A stretch of DNA of 64,000 nucleotides, taken from NCBI GenBank assembly GCA_021234155.1, contig JAJEKV010000005.1:21002089-21066088 (forward strand), given 5' to 3'. Below, piece by piece: positions 44,138-56,421 of the stretch (position 1 is its first letter; each line of letters opens with the position of its first letter). The DNA comes from Isoetes taiwanensis. Its lineage: Eukaryota; Streptophyta; Lycopodiopsida; Isoetales; Isoetaceae. The position numbers and the translations under genes were made by a program. A model generated the notes under the pieces. The model was not told the origin of the DNA, did not search any database, and saw nothing but the letters and a program-made list of their open reading frames with translations.

Positions 44138-46438
44138 TTAGCCTATAATGAGAACTCTCTTTCGAAGCAGCAACATAATCTACTTCAGGCCCTTCTAAGG
44201 AAATCCTGAGAAGCTCATCAAGTGTCGTAGTGGACAACCTGTTTCTATATTTTGTCTAAAACCATGCCCACAACTAGCTATGCTACAACATTGTATCATA
44301 CCAATGGTGGCCACTTTAAGTAAGAAAATCCTACTAGTATAAAGTATAACCAGACAAAATTCTAGGACCTATGGCTTCAACCGGTCCAAATGATTATGCA
44401 ATATTTTTTTGGACTGACCGTATACGTAGAGTGTTTCATGTGGATTGGAACTTTTTAATTTGAATCGGATTGTTTGGTTCAATCCTAGGAGTTTGTTGCA
44501 TACTGGTTGAGGAAGAGGTGACCATTTGTATTAAACAGTTTCTGGTCCTGCCTTGGCCATGTTAAAAAATGTTTCAAGAGGGCCACTTTGTACTACAACG
44601 ATGGAGAGATCACCAAAGAACACTCCACAAAACTACAAAGAAAACCCATAAAACTGCCATTATCTTCTGACTTTAGCAATTACACGATTATGCTTGCAAA
44701 TTGTAAATAGGGCAAGCATCACATGGGATTTCTCTGATCTGAGGAATTTCTATCACAACGAGAGACATGACAGGTGCAACTAGAATCGCATCTAGAATCG
44801 CACCCAACCCCCTTTTTCCTTTTTTTTTTAATAATTTAACGCCATCGGAAACCAGCATGATAATGTAGTCTTCATCCAATTCTTTGACTTCACAATTCAA
44901 CATACTTTGGTGTAGGTGTTTTGAGCCTTAACAACTGAACATAGTATTTATCTTTTGAGTTGCTTCGCTCTACAAAATCGAAGGAAGATCTTTGCAAAAT
45001 ATGCATTAAGACCCATGAGAAGATGCCACCAAGTATGGCCCTCAAGTTAATAAAATATAAAGATGATATGCATAGACAACGATCCACCACCTAGAATATC
45101 ACACCTAAGATCATTGTAATCATATAATTTTGAGCCAGTAGTTGTATTATAAACATATAAATTTGAGCCGGTAGTTGCAGGAGTAGTTGCAGGAGTATCC
45201 TATGCATGCTATTGTTTTAGCTTAGATTTGATACCTATTCCATTTCTTTCATAAAACTTAAATGGATGCCTTAAGACCATCTATCATCAAGGTAAGCACC
45301 AAGGGAAGAACATATACCCTTGGGTAGGATCCTATAACATCACCAATCTAGAACAATAATATTATAAGCTTTGCGAGTTGATTCCACCATAGGACTAACA
45401 TCAATGTTGTGCTAGCGCGAACACAAATGCATTTCCCACATAATAATACAGAAATTATAGAATGCTCAGTTGGGTCTTCTGCTGCCAATAAAAATGCTAT
45501 GAAAAGATAGATAGATAATATTTTTTTTCCGTCATGGCAATGAGTGTCTAAAATCCATTAATTTATATAATGTTCTCAAGTATATTCCTTCTAATGCATT
45601 CTCCACCATTCGCAGAATCCACGATGGGGCAAATGCCCTTTTCCGCCTAAGCATACGATTCCTGAACCATTGCTTGTAAGTCATATGCAAGTCAATATGT
45701 AAGCCAGAATACAGACATCTCAGACAACACTCCAAAATGGGAATTGAACCCCTTGCACCACTGGTGGGCAGCACCATCGTAACAGCGAGAAATTATACCC
45801 GAATTCTGCCAACCAACTGTCCAATGATCTGCAAGGATCGCATGTTCTTCCCGGAATCAAAACAACGAGAATGCCAGGGGCACCTGGATGGTCTGCGCAA
45901 AGGATTAAGTTGAATAAGGCAATTTCAATCAAATTAGAGAAGTGCTACATATCCACAACAGAAGGCACCATCGGAAATCCAACACATCTTAGATATTATC
46001 TAACAGTTCGATGAATAGATGCATTTGAAAATCTCGTTTGTAGAACTCGTCCATGATTTATCCTGCATAATCACAAATTCTGTTACCTACCTCCCAATAG
46101 AAATGAGTTATTGATGGAGCCTGTCTTTAAAAAAATGAAATATGAATGATTATTTCCTATATGGCCAATTCATAATTACTTAATTCCGTTGTGCCCAAAC
46201 GAAACCAAAAATTGATATCAACTGAAACTGCCTTTTTGTTCGAAACCCACAGCATAGTTATGCCACACCCATAATACAACGCACTTCAAGCAAGAATGCA
46301 ACATCTCGATGTAGAGTTTTTGGGGCTGTTGTTTCTACAAATAACTTGCATGTATACGCTGGACAAAGCATAATTTCGAAAATGGCAGCCCATGAATTAT
46401 GGTCAATGTGATGTTGTAGATAACAAAATTGCCATAGA
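44138..46438. other. Spacer without recognised gene
   Basis: Several short minus frames (44688-44903, 44890-45090, 45532-45932) have no similarity. No RNA gene was noticed. Confidence 0.4.
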
Positions 46439-47186
46439 AGAATAGAATAGAATAGAATAGAATAGTTTTTTTAACGTCCACGGAGACCAATAGGTCATGT
46501 GACCCATACAATGGGCTAGTACAATCATTACTACTAGGATTAAAAAACCCCTGCCTCGAAAGGTTTTCAAGGGAAAAACCTTTGCAGTAATGATGATACT
46601 AGACAAGCAGAGATAATGACTACTGAGGGCTCAGTAATTGCAGACGTTTATCTAGAACCTCAAGTATGTATAATGCCAAGTCATGCATAGATGGTGCTCT
46701 GAGAAGTTGTGGAAGCGTGGAATGGAATGCTAAGGTCAAAAAATGATTCCGGACTATCTCAAAAGCAGGGCAACTCAGAAGAGTATGGCTTTCATCTTCA
46801 ATAACCTCAGAATCGGCAAAAGTGGGCACATAGTCTCGCTCTTCAGCGGCAATTCGCGGCCGCTCCCATCTACCTGTCTCAATCCGTAGCCTGTGGGACC
46901 CCGTGCGAATTGATGCAATAGCTACAAGCTTGTTCCTGGACAATGAAGCAAGCAAATAAGCTTGGGGCCCTGGTGCCAAGGTGGGATTTATGTGTGCATG
47001 ATAATGATCAGTTTTCACTTGGGCCAAAGTAACTGCGTCCCATATCTTCTGAGAAAAACGACCATTGAGATATTGTTGCAAAAGCTCAGGATCAGAACTG
47101 GCAAGCATCAGGCAGTGCTCTGGTTGCTTGGTGGAGCCGTTAAACAGGAATGCTAATATATGAAAGTTTTGGAGGAGACAAAACAA
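46439..47186 (-). mobile_element. LINE 3' portion with (CTATT)n tail
   Basis: On the minus strand a 188-residue frame (46620-47186) ends a LINE ORF2. The segment LVAIASIRTGSHRLRIETGR, then EDESHTLLSCPAFEIVR, is the RTGxHxLxxxxxR / EDExHxLxxCP pattern of a C-terminal zinc-binding region. After the stop comes GGTCTCCGTGGACGTTAAAA and then five CTATT units at 46439-46462. The same terminal arrangement is at 15160-15230. The 5' part is missing, as is usual for LINE copies. Confidence 0.75.
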
Positions 47187-48270
47187 GCACCTCTCTCCGG
47201 AAGAAGCCCAAGGCTACCAAAACAAGAAATCCCTGCGAAAATCCAAAAGCTGTTTCATTTCCAAAACAAGAGCAATTGCCATGCTAAAATTCAAAAGCCT
47301 AAGCCCAAAAGCTTCATTTTCAAAACAAAAGCGATTGCTACAACCCTGCTGCCTTCCCCAAATTTGCCGAGTTCTGTGCTTCACTAAATTATTCGCCTCA
47401 GCATGACTCGTCCTGTCCGCCAGGTGTTCCAACTTAACCACGTGTTCCAAACCCTAACATCCTAACATAGAGAGTACAGAATAAAATGACAAAAACCTTC
47501 GCTGCTCTGAAACTCTATTTTCACCATCAACATTTTGCGCCAATGTATACGAATACCTATATTTAAACCTTATAAAATCATATGGTAGACTTGTCCCTTT
47601 TCACAATCTCAGAACCTTAAGGACGTCTAATGATCATTAAGTAACGTAAAATTTGGGTACTTTCAATTCTGCCAATTTATCCAATCCTATAGGGCCACGT
47701 GTCCAACAACTTTTTGTGGAATTGTTGACTTAGTTGCATCCTTAATTATTACTTGCATTATACTTTTTTTTTATTTGCTAGTAAGATTATCAGTAACATT
47801 CTAAAATGAAGACTAAAACATTCAAAAGATTAAAAACGATTTAGAACACAATCAAAATAGATTTCCTGTAAAGACATTCACAAAATCAAATATAAGTGCT
47901 GTCATAATTACAGGTTCACATTTGTAGAAAAATCCAATACAAGATTTGGAAGTAAGAAAACTCCTGTATAGATTCAAAAACATTCAAAATATTCCAAAAG
48001 ACATTACTCAATTCACTGCCATGTCAACTGCAGACTACATTATTCTTTCTATTCCTCATCATATTGACCATGATTTCATGCAATTCCTTCCGAGAAACAC
48101 ACGACATCAAAATGTTGTAGTTTTGGAAAGATCCACCTGTAATGCTGCCAACATTAACCTCCATATCCATAGTTTTTCTGACAACTGGATTTGTCTCCGA
48201 TAGAAGATCAAGATCATTGTTTAGCTAGATATCAGCAGATTGCATTGCAGAAGGAACTGCAGAAACTACC
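47187..48270. other. Spacer; left inverted motif at 47641-47670
   Basis: Nothing coding was recognised. The 30-bp stretch GTAACGTAAAATTTGGGTAC... at 47641-47670 matches the reverse complement of 51038-51068 at about 25 positions and may be one of a pair of inverted repeats. Confidence 0.35.
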
Positions 48271-50178
48271 TCAATAAGGAACGACAGAAACTAGCTCACC
48301 AGCAGAATTAACGTGCACACTGTCTAACAAACTAGTAACAATAGAACTAATGGTACTTTTGCTCGATGTATCTACCTTCTTCACAATATCATTGTTAACT
48401 TGCTGGATTGGAGGAGGTAATACAACTTGATCCTTCAAAGAACTACCAACACATTCTTGTTCGTCTAACTTTTGCACTTCTTCAGCATACACAATCTTAT
48501 ACATCCTACACTGTGCGTTCTCATCAAATGGATTGGCAACAACTCACACTTAGCCTGTACCTCCTTATTTTTGTCATACCTAAAACAATAAAAATAAATG
48601 GTAGAAATTTAATAAAGTTATAAATAAAAAACAAACAGAAGATTTCATTACCTGCTATACACCTCGGGTGTTCTTTGCCCTATAATGCGCATGTCTACGT
48701 TCTGAGGTACCCCAGCCCTTGCCATTCTTGATATAGCTGTAGTACGACTAGACTTTCCCATTTAGCATGTATTTTATCCACTGCTAACTTCCGTGCACTC
48801 ACTCTGTGCACTGAATTATACCATCTGATTTCCTTATGGTTAACAATTGCCTGCATGAAACAAAACTTCGAAGCAATTGCTCCACTATCACTCGGCTTCA
48901 AATCAGGCAGATGCCTCAAAAGCTGCCTATAGGTAAGAATAACATCAGATTCATAGCATCGATACCCCATTTCTAAATTGCTCTTCTTGATAGTGTGACA
49001 TATCTGCATCATAGTTTTTACTTGTACGCTCATCGTATTCCAAATACCCAATAGTATTTTCTGTCCCAATAACAAAATCTGACATCACCAAAAGATGCAG
49101 CTCTTTTTGACCGAACTGCAAACCTTGACACATAATAGTATAGAAACCTGACATAAAAACAGAATAATGAGAACCACCAAAAAAAATTAAACAAGCAAAT
49201 AAAGAAAGAAAACTAAGAAATTACGTTCGTTGAAGACCCTTCGGATGTGTAATTTGGTGGTCGATGTTAGCCAACAAATCAACCTCATCAGCAAATTGAA
49301 TTTCATCAACTTTCTTCTGATTCTTACAAACTCCAAGAGTTCTTCGAGACCTATGCATTGTCGCATTGCAAGCTAATCGAGCTCTCTCAAATATTGGACT
49401 CTCCCTTATGTCGAAAGGGTACTGATGTACACCAGTATTTGCGATGGTAATTTCTTGATGCCTTCTTATAATACTTCCAAACTTTCTAAACATATCCTGC
49501 AAACTGAAATAAAAAGAAAACTATATGAAAATGAAACCGAAAAACAAAAATAACAACAGAATCATTGAAACTCACGATTTAATTGGATAGAATTGTCCAT
49601 CACACTTTGTCACTTGTAGCATAAACTTCTCAAGCTGTCCAGCAAACTCAATAAGCTCCAGCTCCTCAATTTTTTTATCAGTTGGAATCCCTACATGCTC
49701 CCTCCAGATATGAAATCTGTTTCTAGCCCATTTTATCTTATCAACAGACTTCTGTGCAACCCCCCGCATCCACTTCCCTCTGTTCTTCATCAATGTCCAC
49801 AAAGGGAACCCGAACTCCACCCTTAAAAATAGTAAGGTTTGCAGGTACTTCAACTGTAGTAAACATTTCAGACTGTTCAGCATCTCGAATATATGCATCT
49901 ATAGCTTCATCCCCCAAATTAGAAACCAAATCGGCCTCAAAATCTGACAGGCCTCTGCTGCAAGACTCTTTGGCAACAAATGTACCAAAGCTATTTTCAC
50001 AGATTTGCTTCCCTTTCCTAGAAGCATCAGACACATTTTCAACAGCATTTTGCCTCCCAGAACTGACACCTATATTTGAAATATCCTCTAAAGGAACTCT
50101 GTCCTGAATAGCAGGTGCATTCTGCTGGACATTGAGTTCAAATGTCGGCATATCTTCCATCCCTAAAGCCTTGAGCAC
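48271..50178 (-). pseudogene. Crypton/DUF3504-like tyrosine recombinase, broken
   Basis: Successive minus frames give MLKALGMEDMPTFELN with an RVPLEDISN box (50178 onward), then KWARNRFHIWREHVGI (about 49700), then across a donor/acceptor pair that joins in phase KS|LQDMFRKFG, FDIRESPIFERARLACNATM, then GLQFGQKELHLLVMSDF and IGYLEYDERTSKNY (about 49100), then HLPDLKPSDSG and IRWYNSVHRVSARKL (about 48850). The order and spacing match the N-terminal SAM-like and catalytic domains of the DUF3504 family (KIAA1958, ZMYM, Cryptons). The expected catalytic Arg (family GLRGxxEH) is Gln here (GLQFGQKE). Frameshifts near 49755, 49160 and 48960 disable it. Confidence 0.55.
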
Positions 50179-50661
50179 GCCTTAACTAGTTAATCTTAAA
50201 AGATTAACCCTATTTAAGCTATTACATACAAAAAGAAACATGTAACCTTCACATGCAGCCATTTCCCACCTCCAGACGAAGCAAGAACAGCCTGGAATGA
50301 ATTTAAAAACAAGATCAGTTTTTAGACCAACCGAGCATGATTCAGACAAAAAAAAATCAAAATACCTTGAAAGATACAATAGAATCTAGGATTGAACACG
50401 TCTGGAGCACAAGAAAATTCTTTTCCATGAAACAAACCAACTAGAACTTCCAGATGACGAAGTCTCAGCAAATATGAACCAAACCGCACCAAAATAATTT
50501 CACAGATAGCCATTTCCAACTTCCACACACAAGATTTACCAAAAAAGCTAACTGATTCACAATCTTTCACAGCTATTTCACCAATGCTTAAGAAATGAAC
50601 CGGCCGTGTACGAAATTTTGGAAAAATCACTCCTAAGCCACCAAATCCGACATCAAAACAT

Positions 50662-50925
50662 GCAGTGCCATCATTCCAGATGAGAACCACAAAAACTTTA
50701 GCCAATCCTTGCAAAATCATTCCAAAAACATGCCTAAAACTCGTAAAACGGCTAATCAGACCTCAAGACAAGGTAAAAGATGACAACGCCATCATTCCGG
50801 CTGAGAACCACAAAAACTTCACCAAACCATGCAAAATTATTCCAAAAACATTCCTAAAACTCGTACAGCAGGTAACCAGAACTCAAGAAAGGCTGTAAGA
50901 CGACAACGCCATCATAACAGCTCGG
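50662..50925. repeat. About 120-bp tandem repeat, 2.2 copies
   Basis: GCCATCATTCC, then GAGAACCACAAAAACTT starts at 50667, recurs at 50788 and begins again at 50908. The unit includes CATTCCAAAAACAT and CTAAAACTCGTA. It lies upstream of the recombinase-like gene. Confidence 0.85.
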
Positions 50926-51070
50926 CAACAAAATGCCATAGCTGACCGTAGAGTGGCACCGCAGAGAAAGAAGCACAAAAATGGTCAAGAATGTGTTTTA
51001 TATTGCCACATCAGCCCGACACATCAGATGCCACGTGAGAATCAAAAGTACCCAAAACTTCACGTTACAG

Positions 51071-51170
51071 GAATTACGTGTTAGTTGAAATTCCACCGTA
51101 TCAGGCGCGCCTCTGTGCTGGCACACGTCGGCACGCCTTCCACGACGGAATTTCAACTAACACATAATTC
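51071..51170. mobile_element. Short foldback MITE upstream of CTP synthase
   Basis: Arms of 24 bp (GAATTACGTGTTAGTTGAAA... at 51071-51094, and its near-complement at 51147-51170) flank a GC-rich loop. There is no ORF. The element can form a hairpin and lies about 270 bp from the CTP synthase start codon. Confidence 0.75.
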
Positions 51171-51435
51171 TTGTATACATAAATACATAACATGCGCTAT
51201 ATTTTCAAACATTGGACGTTAAAGTTGGCTACCCCACAAATTTAGGACCAAAAAAAATGTTCGCATTACGTAATTAATTATCCATGGTAAAGGTATTTAT
51301 GATGTTGGTTGGGCCGTATTTTCTACGTACAGGAATATCGGAATGTCACGCTTTTTAGATAGGCGCCTCTTCGGACGGACCCGATTTTGGTGGCTGGAAC
51401 GGGGACAGAAAATACGAGGTCCCTGTTGACTCGGT
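51171..51435 (+). promoter_or_regulatory. CTP synthase promoter and 5' UTR
   Basis: The region is AT-rich up to about 51300, then mixed. No single core promoter motif was assigned. It ends at the ATG at 51436. Confidence 0.4.
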
Positions 51436-54400
51436 ATGGCAAAATATGTGCTTCTGACGGGAGGAGTGATTAGTGGGGTGGGAAAAGGTATTATTGCTAG
51501 CAGTATTGGAGTACTGCTACAGGCATCTAATCTGAGAGTCACAGCCATAAAGATTGGTAAGTGTAAAATGCTATCGTTGCGAGGTGCTTGGCATAGGCAT
51601 GTGCACCAACAATATATTGCATTCAATTGTCAGAGCTTCTCAACATACAAAATTAATCCTCCTGAAAATACCAACTATTGCTTATAAGCTAGATCCATAT
51701 CTCAATGTGGACTCTGGAAACATGTCCCCATTGGAGCATGGAGAAGTTTTCGTTCTTGATGATGGTGGGGAGGTATCTATCTTTTCCTATCCATTGAAAC
51801 TTCCCTGTTGATGACGATCATATGTTTATTTTGGTTGAGTTCCAGGTAGACCTAGACCTCGGCAATTACGAGCGCTTTTTGGATGTCACTTTGAATAAAG
51901 ATAATAATATCACTTCTGGCAAGGTTTATCAGGTTGTTTCTTAATGCATTCCTTTATTCTGTTGAGGATAGTAAGTATAAACACCATATTGTGAACAGCT
52001 TCTCTTGGAACGCGAGCGTCGAGGGGACTATCTTGGAAAGACTGTTCAGGTACGCAGAAGTCAGAGGACATAATAGTGCTAAAAATAGAAAATGATATCA
52101 GGAAAACTACAAGAAATCCTAGCCGAGATGTGGGATAGCCTCCTGATATTTAATTTCGATCTTCCAGGTTGTGCCACACCTCACTGACATTATTCAGGAT
52201 TGGATTGTACGGGTTGGAAAAATTCCAGTTGATGGCACGTCTAATCCTGTTGATATTTGTATTATTGAGCTGGGCGGTGTAGTCGGTATATACTGTTGCC
52301 ACACTATGTTTTGAATTTCATAAAATGAGTTGAATCTGGCCTCATATGTCTTGTGCATTCAGGTGATGTTGAGGCTATGCCGTTTGTCGAGGCTTTAAGA
52401 ATGCTTCAAGCACATGGTAAGTTGATCACCAAAGAACTATTCAGGTCCAATAAGCTGCTTCACGTTTTTCTTGTTTTTTACTTGTTCAGGTTCCAACAAT
52501 TTCTGTCACATCCATGTGAGCTTTGTGCCTGTATTAGGAGCTCTATGTGAGCAGGTCTGTATATTCTGGAGTTTTAAAGCTGTGTTAGACTATAATTGAT
52601 TCATAAATCACCGATTCTGATCTGCTTCCAAACTGAGAGTTGGCCCATAAATAAATATGCTTGCAAATTGAAAGTTGGTCTGCTAAGGTATATCTGAATG
52701 AAGTATTATTTCATTTTTGAAAGAAGCAACAAATGTGGGCTTGCTTATGAAATGAAAATTTTGCTGCCTTATTGCCTTGTTGTAGAAAACCAAGCCTATA
52801 CAAAGAAGCGTGCAAGAGATCTGCAAGCTAGGATTACCTCCAGATTTGCTTGTTTGTCGAAGCACAATGGTAAGATCCCAAATCAATGTGGTGAAAGTGG
52901 AATGCCATTTAATACTAAATATATCTTGGATCTGATGCAGCAAATTGAGCAGATTACAAAGGAGGCAATTTCTTTATATTGTGATATACCTGTAAGCTTT
53001 TTTTTTAGAACAAGCATTCTTCCAGGTTAAGATACCTTACATGTACATTCTGCCTCTGTGCAAGCAGGTCAAGAACATTGTCAACGTCTATGATTTCTCG
53101 AACATTTGGCATCTTCCGCTGATCTTAAAGGTGTGCTGTTGTGTCTCTACCTATTGTTAAAGGATTTTTCAAATGTTACCAATTTAACCAATTGTTTACT
53201 TGCCTGCAGGAGCAGAACGTGCATACGGCCTTGATGAGAAAACTGAATCTAAAGTATGTGCTAGATTATATTATCTGACTGGTTCTAGGCTGCTTATTTA
53301 ATCCTTGCTTTAACTCATAAGATCTAGAGAGTTGGAATCACCTGGTTTAACGTGCCTTCATGAAAAGGAAATAGTTTATATGTTGTGCTGCTAGCTATGC
53401 ACCCATATAAATAGTTTATGTGTTATGCTGCTAACTATGCGCCTTTATATAGGTGTCCAGCTGCCCCTTCCCTGAGCACGTGGGAGTTGCTGGCACAGCA
53501 TGCTGCCAACGCTTCTACACCAGTAAGCATCTGGTAAATGGGTTTGTGATTACTTCTTGAGAGAGCTTACACCCACTTTGCAGGTCAATATTGCAATTAT
53601 CGTCAAATACACTGGTTTGATGGACTCGTATCTTTCAGTCATTCAGGTTGGAATTGAAAAGTGGCCTCCCCATTATTGTCATGAAAGTACTTGACAATTT
53701 GGTCAAAACATAGTACAGAAGTTAATGCTATTGGAATCTTTTTCCATGTAGGCTTTGGAACATGCGTGTCTGGCGTGCTCCAAAAAGCTGGTTTATGAAT
53801 GGATTGATAGTTCAGCATTGGAGGAGGTAAGCCATTATCATAAAGTTACATATTTGCTAGTGCATGTTTGAACTATTTTGCTGCTTGATAGGTGGATAAT
53901 GGATATAACAAGTCCTGGAGCTTATTGAAGGTAAAACACATTCTTACGGGCTCAGAACAAAGAACAAAGCTGTTCAGGAAATTAAATTGTTGTTCTGTTC
54001 AGAGTGCAGACGGAATTGTTATTCCTGGAGGATTTGGCGATGTAAGAACACAAGGATTGATCCTTGCTACAAAATATGCTCGTGAGAAGAACATTCCATT
54101 TCTGGGAATTTGTCTTGGGATGCAAATTGCAGTTATTGAATATGCAAGATCTGTGAGTATGAGTATATAAGAAGGGTTTTAGTCATTCGGCATCATGTCC
54201 CTTTAGTATGTCTGAAACCTTGCACACATGCAGGTTCTTGGGTTGGCAGATGCCGATAGCACAGAATTCAATCCTGCCACGACAAATGCCTGTATAGTCT
54301 ACATGCCAGAGGCATGTATAAGCTAGACCATTCTATGCTTTCCTTTATCAGTCCATATTGCTAAATAACTCCTTGTCTGCAGGTTTCGAGTATTAGATCT

Positions 54401-55626
54401 GGAGGGACGATGAGGCTAGGCAGCAGACAAACAGTTATCCATACACCAAATTGTTTAACTGCAAAACTGTATTTTCTGGTCCTTTTAGTATCCCTACTGA
54501 AGCATATTTTCTGTGGTTAAGGTAGTAAAGTTTCTGAGAGATAACCATGTTAATTGTGTTTGATGCAGGTACGGCACTGGCACCAAAATTTTTGAAAGGC
54601 ATAGGCACCGTTATGAGGTAGGCTTGCTATATGAACATTTTAATATAGTTATAAGCTTGAAAATGATGAATCGCCGCTATAGGATTTCAAAGCCATTTTG
54701 ATCGAACAGCACAATCTTTAAGGTTTTGTTTCTGTGGTGTGTTAGGTCAACAAAGACATGGTCGATATTTTAGAGAGAGAAAGCATGCACTTTGTTGGGA
54801 AGGATGAGAGTGGACGACGGATGGAGGTAAGAAAATAAACTTTGTTCTGCTACACCTAACTTTCATGATATGTAGTGACTAAACTTAAGCCTGTTTCAGA
54901 TTGTGGAACTGGCAGGACATCCCTTTTTTGTGGGCGTCCAGTTTCAGCCAGAATGCAAATCACGCCCTTTAAAGCCAAGTCCGGTCTTTTTAGGTACTTC
55001 CTATTAGTCAAAACTAACTCCAAATGTAGTTTTCAAATGTGGTCCCTAAAAATAGAAGCTAGCCTTTGACAGGTCTTGTTCAAGAAGCATCTAAGCATAC
55101 TGCTGAGCGGGAACCTGCAGCTGGTTTTGGTGAGAAGTTGAAAGCATCTAAGTTGGAAACTACCCATGTTGACAAGCTGAAGAGTGAGCAAGCCTTGACA
55201 AGTCTATCTTTCGAAGCATCTGAGCAGATTCCTCTGCAAGAACTTCCAATTGGGCTTGCCCTTGCTGAGAAGTTGCAAGGAACTCAAGAGGTGGCACAGG
55301 ATACAGAACCGGCCCAAACTGCCAGTCTGGAACAGTCTACCAAGCCTGAGCAGGTTCCCCAATCTATATTGAGGTCCAAGGATTTACAGAAAGGCATGCA
55401 ATCCCGCAGTGTCTACTTTCCAGAGGGCCCAGATATGGGGAAAGTCCCACCACCTGAGTATCCGAGTGTAGGAAGAAAGTCCATGTTCTATAAGCCTCCA
55501 CCACAAGCTGAAAGGAAGTCCATATTCTATAAGCCTCCATCACAAGCTGAAAGAAAGTCCATGTTCAGTAGGCCACCACCACAAACTGAAAAAGTTCCTA
55601 GACGGAGGCAAACCACAAATAAATAA
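51436..55626 (+). CDS. CTP synthase
   Basis: CTP synthase makes CTP from UTP, ATP and glutamine-derived ammonia. There are 22 exons with phases that all join: 51436-51556, 51693-51772, 51846-51932, 51999-52049, 52168-52285, 52363-52416, 52490-52554, 52786-52869, 52941-52991, 53068-53130, 53210-53253, 53453-53522, 53584-53646, 53752-53826, 53892-53930, 54003-54152, 54234-54311, 54383-54468, 54569-54617, 54746-54826, 54900-54993, 55073-55626. The product is about 718 residues. The synthetase domain starts with [10 protein letters not shown] (P-loop) and has [19 protein letters not shown]. The glutaminase domain has GICLGMQ (nucleophile Cys392), but QFQPE at 517-521 has Gln519 where the family has the catalytic His. 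Glu521 is kept. Residues after about 535 form a tail absent from standard enzymes, with three [13 protein letters not shown]-type repeats. The intron after 54311 uses a GC donor. Confidence 0.93.
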
Positions 55627-56360
55627 ACCATCCTTTATCTTTGAACTGTTGCTCAGTTCTTCTGGAGGTCAACTAACTGCTATTGATTTAATTAGACAAC
55701 TAAGTGAATAGTCAATCACTTCATCACTATTGAAGTGTTGAGTTGCACATAACATGAGTTAGGCTTAAATTATGTCCTGGCTTTTCAAAACAATGTAACC
55801 ATAAAAGCTATTTGAAATATGCTCTCCCTTTGCTTCGAATTCAAAAGCTCAATGATATATGTTATGAAAGGACATCAGACGTTAGAGTACAAAACACTGA
55901 AGCAGGAGGCCATCAAAAGGCAAGGATCTCTCTTTACCCGAAGTGGGCCCCTAGCTAAGCAATCACTTACTTCCTAGATGACGCTTCAAAATTCAAATCT
56001 GCTGGTTTAAACGTTTATTGGACCGGAGAGAGACCCTATGTCACTGCTAAAATGTAGGTTTATTACTAGGGGCAAGCCAAGATCAAAGAGTCTGATATGC
56101 TGCGGATGGATGTGGTCAGATAAACAATGGAGACAACTTCGAGGCATCATCCCCAGGCCATGTCTTGCCTGCAATGTCAACTTACTTGCAGACCTGCTTT
56201 GCTTCCTGAATTGGAAGCAGTGTGTATTCAAAGAGCAGTTTAGAGCATGTCTTATGATCTTCTACATGGGCATTTATTCTCTGTTTCCTTCTAATTTGAT
56301 GCAGTGCATGGGGGAGCATCTGAAGATGAAAAGATGACGAATTGTTTTGTTGACTTGACT
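55627..56360. other. 3' flank of CTP synthase
   Basis: Presumed 3' UTR followed by sequence with no recognised gene. The short frames at 56007-56337 have no similarity. Confidence 0.4.
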
Positions 56361-56421
56361 CGGGGTGGCGGGGTTTGGGCCTGTGACCCTCTGCGCCCAG
56401 AGCGGATGCGCTACCCCTCTG
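56361..56421 (-). mobile_element. tRNA-derived SINE-like head
   Basis: On the minus strand GGGTAGCGCATCCGCTCTGG looks like a tRNA A-box region and anticodon arm. CAGGCCCAAACCCCGCC looks like a B box with two changes from the GGTTCAAATCC consensus. Acceptor-stem pairing is poor, so it is not a functional tRNA. It is best explained as a SINE head or a decayed tRNA copy. Confidence 0.4.

Noticed and set aside
56361-56421. Functional tRNA gene
   Set aside because: The B box is altered and the acceptor stem does not pair well.
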